NCBI GenBank assembly: GCA_003290165.1 | Contig: QNQO01005841.1 | Span: 62,001 to 126,000 of the forward strand | Direction: 5' to 3' | Length of the DNA stretch: 64,000 bases | Source of the DNA: Berberis thunbergii | Lineage: Eukaryota; Streptophyta; Magnoliopsida; Ranunculales; Berberidaceae | Part shown: positions 61,345-64,000 of the stretch, piece by piece | Numbering within the stretch: the stretch's first letter is position 1 | Layout of the letters: each line of letters starts with the position of its first letter | Translations under genes and position numbers: made by a program | Notes under the pieces: model-generated | The model's database searches: none | What the model saw: only the letters and a program-made list of their open reading frames with translations | What the model was told of the DNA's origin: nothing

Positions 61345-61933
61345 ATTGCCAATGTGAAAGGTGAAAATGGATGCGGTAATGAAGAATGGTTGACAAAATA
61401 TGCTAGTATTAATTGGCTTTTCCTAGGGGGAGATAGTGCTGGAGGAACCATGGTACATAATGTGGCGTTGCGTGCAGGCAACGAAGGCTTGCCACATAAT
61501 GCAAAGATAAGAGGTGCATATCTTGGTCATCCATTCTTTTGGGGATCAACCCCAATAGGCTCAGAGCCAAGCAAGGATCCAGATCAAAAGGCGCTGGTGG
61601 AGCGGGTCTGGTTATTTGTGAAACCTTCATCAAATGCAGGTCTTGATGACCCACGGATCAACCCAATGGCGCCTGGTGCCCCAAGTTTGGACAATTTCGG
61701 TTGCGAAAGTGTGCTTGTTTGTATTGCTGGTAAGGATGTGTTGCTAGAGAGAGGTCGGATGTATGAAAAAGGTATTGACAGAGAGTACTAAGTGGCAAGG
61801 ATTTGTGCAGATGTACGAGTCTACAGATGAAGAGCATGCATTTCATATCTATGATCATGATTCTGAGAATGCAAAGGCTCTGATCAAGCTTTTGGCTTCA
61901 TTTCTCACTTACAATTTTGAAAAAAATAACTGA

Positions 61934-62394
61934 AGGAAATTTTACCCTGGTTTTCTCCAGGTTTATGAGTTGAGTTTGCCATTTGGTAATTGCTGTCTCC
62001 AAGTGTTTTTCCTGTATGGATCAAGTGTATGCGTGCTAATATATAACTTTAGATTATAACTATTACTTTTACCGTGGAAATTCCAAAAGATATGTGGGCC
62101 GATTTTATATTTGTTAATTTGTTGTGAAGATTTTGTTTGAAAATTAGCTTAGTCCATCATTTTAAATAATCTAGTTTTATAAGGCCATGATGTGACCTTT
62201 AACAACTCCGTCTCGATTAGTATTAAAATGATTGGAAAGGCCAGGTATCAATTTATACCAAAGTCTATGGTGTTTTATTCTAACGGCGTTTAATGAATGA
62301 GAGATACCTGTATCTGCAAATGAAGTTACTGGCATCAATATTTATATATGTTGTACCCGATCTCTCAAAGTCCAAATCACACCTTTTTCCTCAA
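61934..62394. other. Intergenic region between the CXE genes
   Basis: 461 bp of AT-rich sequence. An upstream in-frame ATG at 62293 precedes the CXE start, but the conserved family start MGSIK is at 62395. Confidence 0.5.
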
Positions 62395-63847
62395 ATGGGT
62401 TCCATCAAACTAGAAGAAGAAGTGGTTACAGAGATTCTGCCCCTTCTTCGTGTCTACAAAGATGGCCATGTAGAAGGACTCATGGGGTTTGAAATAGACC
62501 CACCATCGCCACATGACCCAGAAACTGGTGTCTCATCTAAAGACATTATCATCTCAACAACACCGAATGTTTCAGCTAGACTTTACCTTCCCAATTTGCG
62601 AAACCTTCATGACCATAAAAAACTACCAGTGCTTGTTTATTTCCATGGTGGTGGTTTCTGCATTGCATCTGCCTTCTCATCCCAAACTCATCGGTATCTA
62701 AACATTATTGTATCTCTCGCTAAGGTCATTGCAGTATCCGTTGAATACAGGTTAGAGATTATTCTGTTGTAATGATGCATTTTTACATCCCTCGACTATA
62801 TAGTATATAGAGATGATCATCTTTCGCCAAGAGTTAAAAATTTGGAATAATCCTATAAGAACATGTGATGTATAGGCTGCAAGTTGGAGAGGTCGTACAG
62901 GCTTTGAGCTCACATGGTTAAACATTGGTTTTAGCACAGCTACATGCATGAAAATTTAAATTGAAATCGTTGGAACATGGTGTTGTTAGAATATGTAGGG
63001 CTTGCACAAAAGGCAGTTGAGTTAAATGGTGAAGACCTTGCAGGACGTCCAATGAATTTTGATTTTGCACGTGAAATTATTATTATTTTTAAATTTATTT
63101 ATTTATTTTTGGTTGTTGCTGTTTGCGGAAGTGGTCAGCAATAATAAACCATATGAACATGGTTATTGAATTGACCTCTTATTGAACAATGAATCCAAAG
63201 TTTGTGACTATGCAGGTTAGCCCCAGAGCATCCAATCCCGGCTGCTTATGATGATTCCTGGGACACGCTACAATGGGTTATTGCCAATGCAAAGGGAGAA
63301 AATATGGGTGACAGCGATGAATGGCTGAGAGAACATGCCGATGTGAATTGGCTCTTCTTAGGTGGAGACTGTGCTGGAGGAAACATAGCAACGTTGCAAT
63401 TCGCGCAGGTGTGCATGGCCTGGAACATGACATAAAGATCAAAGGTGCATTTCTAGGCCACCCATATGTTTTTGGGGTCAACCCCAATTGGGTTGGAGCC
63501 AAGTATGCCCCTGTACCAAAAGGTGTTGGTGGAGCGGATATGGTTGTTTGTTTCACCTTCATCAAATGCAGGTCTTGATGACCCATGGATCAACCCGGTG
63601 GCACCTGATGCACCAAGTTTGGCCAAATTGGGGTGCGAAAGGATGCTTGTTTGTGTTGCTGGAAGGATGTGTCAGTAGAGAGAGGCCGGATGTACTGCAA
63701 GGAAGTGAGGAAGAGTGGATGGGGGGAGGGGTGGTGGAGCTGTTTGAATCTGAGGATGAGAGCCATGCATTTCATATCTTCAATCCTGATTGTGAGAATG
63801 CAAAACTTGTTTTCAAGCGTTTGGCTTCATTTCTCACCCCTTGGTGA
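62395..63847 (+). pseudogene. Second class I carboxylesterase (CXE), frame-broken, Ser-to-Cys nucleophile
   Basis: Exon 1 is 62395-62750 and exon 2 is 63216-63847, with the intron at the same position as in the neighbour copy. Exon 1 is intact: MGSIKLEEEVVTEI, LLRVYKDGHVEGLMG, SSKDIIIS, and oxyanion HGGGF at about 62645-62660. Exon 2 has RLAPEHPIPAAYDD, then LGGDCAGGN at 63358-63384, where TGT replaces the Ser codon of the usual GDSAG. Downstream the frame breaks by a 4-nt loss near 63389 (the His-Asn of the family is missing), an extra G at about 63474, a lost A at about 63663, and another shift in the G run at 63722-63733. The acid region (VCVAG) and His region (DESHAFHIFNPD) survive. The frame ends FLTPW with tga at 63845. 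It is a tandem duplicate of the 58889 gene. Confidence 0.87.
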
Positions 63848-63884
63848 AATATTTGTATTTTTATGCTATAGCTCTTAGTTTGAT

Positions 63885-64000
63885 TGTCACGCCCGATTTT
63901 CGAGGAAAAACGAAACGAAAATCCTAAAATTCATGTAGGATTACTCGTTTTTCCCAAAATTCGGGACGTAAAAATTCAATAACAACAGAAACAAATAGCA
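63885..64000 (-). repeat. Gypsy LTR end running off the window
   Basis: TGTCACGCCCGATTTTCGAGG is the reverse complement of the LTR end at 33753. The similarity continues to the window edge (ttcgggac, aattcaataacaacag). The element therefore lies on the minus strand and begins 37 bp after the CXE stop. Confidence 0.8.

Larger units (their letters stand above)
58889..61933 (+). pseudogene. Class I carboxylesterase (CXE) split by a hAT element
   Basis: Exon 1 is 58889-59252 and exon 2 is 59364-61933, interrupted by a hAT element at 59436-61344. The start MSSIDPKEEVVAEL is followed by LVRVYKDGHVERL as in plant CXE/2-hydroxyisoflavanone dehydratase-like esterases (alpha/beta-hydrolase 3 fold, PF07859). 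The oxyanion motif HGGGF lies at about 59140-59160, nucleophile GGDSAGG at about 61427-61447, the acid in VCIAGKD and the His in EEHAFHIYDH. The triad is therefore encoded. Disruptions are a frameshift with in-frame tag near 58965-58987, the 1.9-kb insertion inside the coding sequence after WVIAN, and one extra A at about 61767-61772 that shifts the C-terminus. Such enzymes hydrolyse or dehydrate small esters in the cytosol. This copy is most likely inactive. Confidence 0.88.

Noticed and set aside
62293..62394. Upstream in-frame ATG of the second CXE
   Set aside because: Conserved family start is at 62395. The extension is not similar to CXE N-termini.

Overview
The window is nuclear DNA of a flowering plant, most likely a dicot. 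It is AT-rich, its genes have many GT-AG introns, and most of the sequence is transposon debris: Ty3/gypsy of Tat and chromovirus type, L1- and RTE-type LINEs, hAT and PIF/Harbinger MITEs, and a CACTA end. I could not identify the species. No organellar, bacterial or CRISPR features were seen.

Layout. 1-1990 is the 3' part of a gypsy LTR with a hAT MITE inside it. 1991-2755 is a two-copy 407-bp-period repeat. 3981-10882 is a complete but degenerate Tat-lineage element: LTR, gag, 70-bp tandem repeats, an antisense ORF and LTR, with no polymerase seen. 12580-15650 is a decayed L1 ORF1 (minus strand) split by a hAT MITE and a CACTA-like insertion. 17664-23308 (minus) is an eight-exon gene for a secreted malectin-like/LRR protein, with an RTE LINE in intron 1. 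24200-28050 holds L1 zinc-finger and RNase H remnants in both orientations; one copy is flanked by about 45-bp direct repeats and carries two nested hAT elements. 29293-34005 is a Tat solo LTR with a 5-bp target duplication, split by a composite chromovirus LTR array. 36068-43326 is a second Tat element of the 3981 family, inverted. 43332-47640 has no clear gene. 47891-56363 (plus) is a 19-exon ARM-repeat/BTB gene (ARIA/ABAP1 type). Two class I carboxylesterase (CXE) genes lie at 58889-61933 and 62395-63847. The first is split by a 1.9-kb hAT element carrying a host-like gene fragment. A gypsy LTR begins at 63885 and runs off the window.

The host genes are the ARM-BTB protein, the malectin/LRR protein and the CXE tandem pair. 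They have no evident functional link. All four contain reading-frame breaks, mostly of 1 nt and mostly in homopolymer runs. This points either to uncorrected long-read base errors or to decay. The CXE pair has further lesions (transposon insertion, 4-nt deletion, Ser-to-Cys at the nucleophile) and is more convincingly pseudogenic.

No clearly new molecular system was found. The most novel-looking items are the polymerase-less Tat family with a conserved antisense gene, the gene-carrying hAT inside a CXE exon, and the nested tandem LTR array inside a solo LTR.
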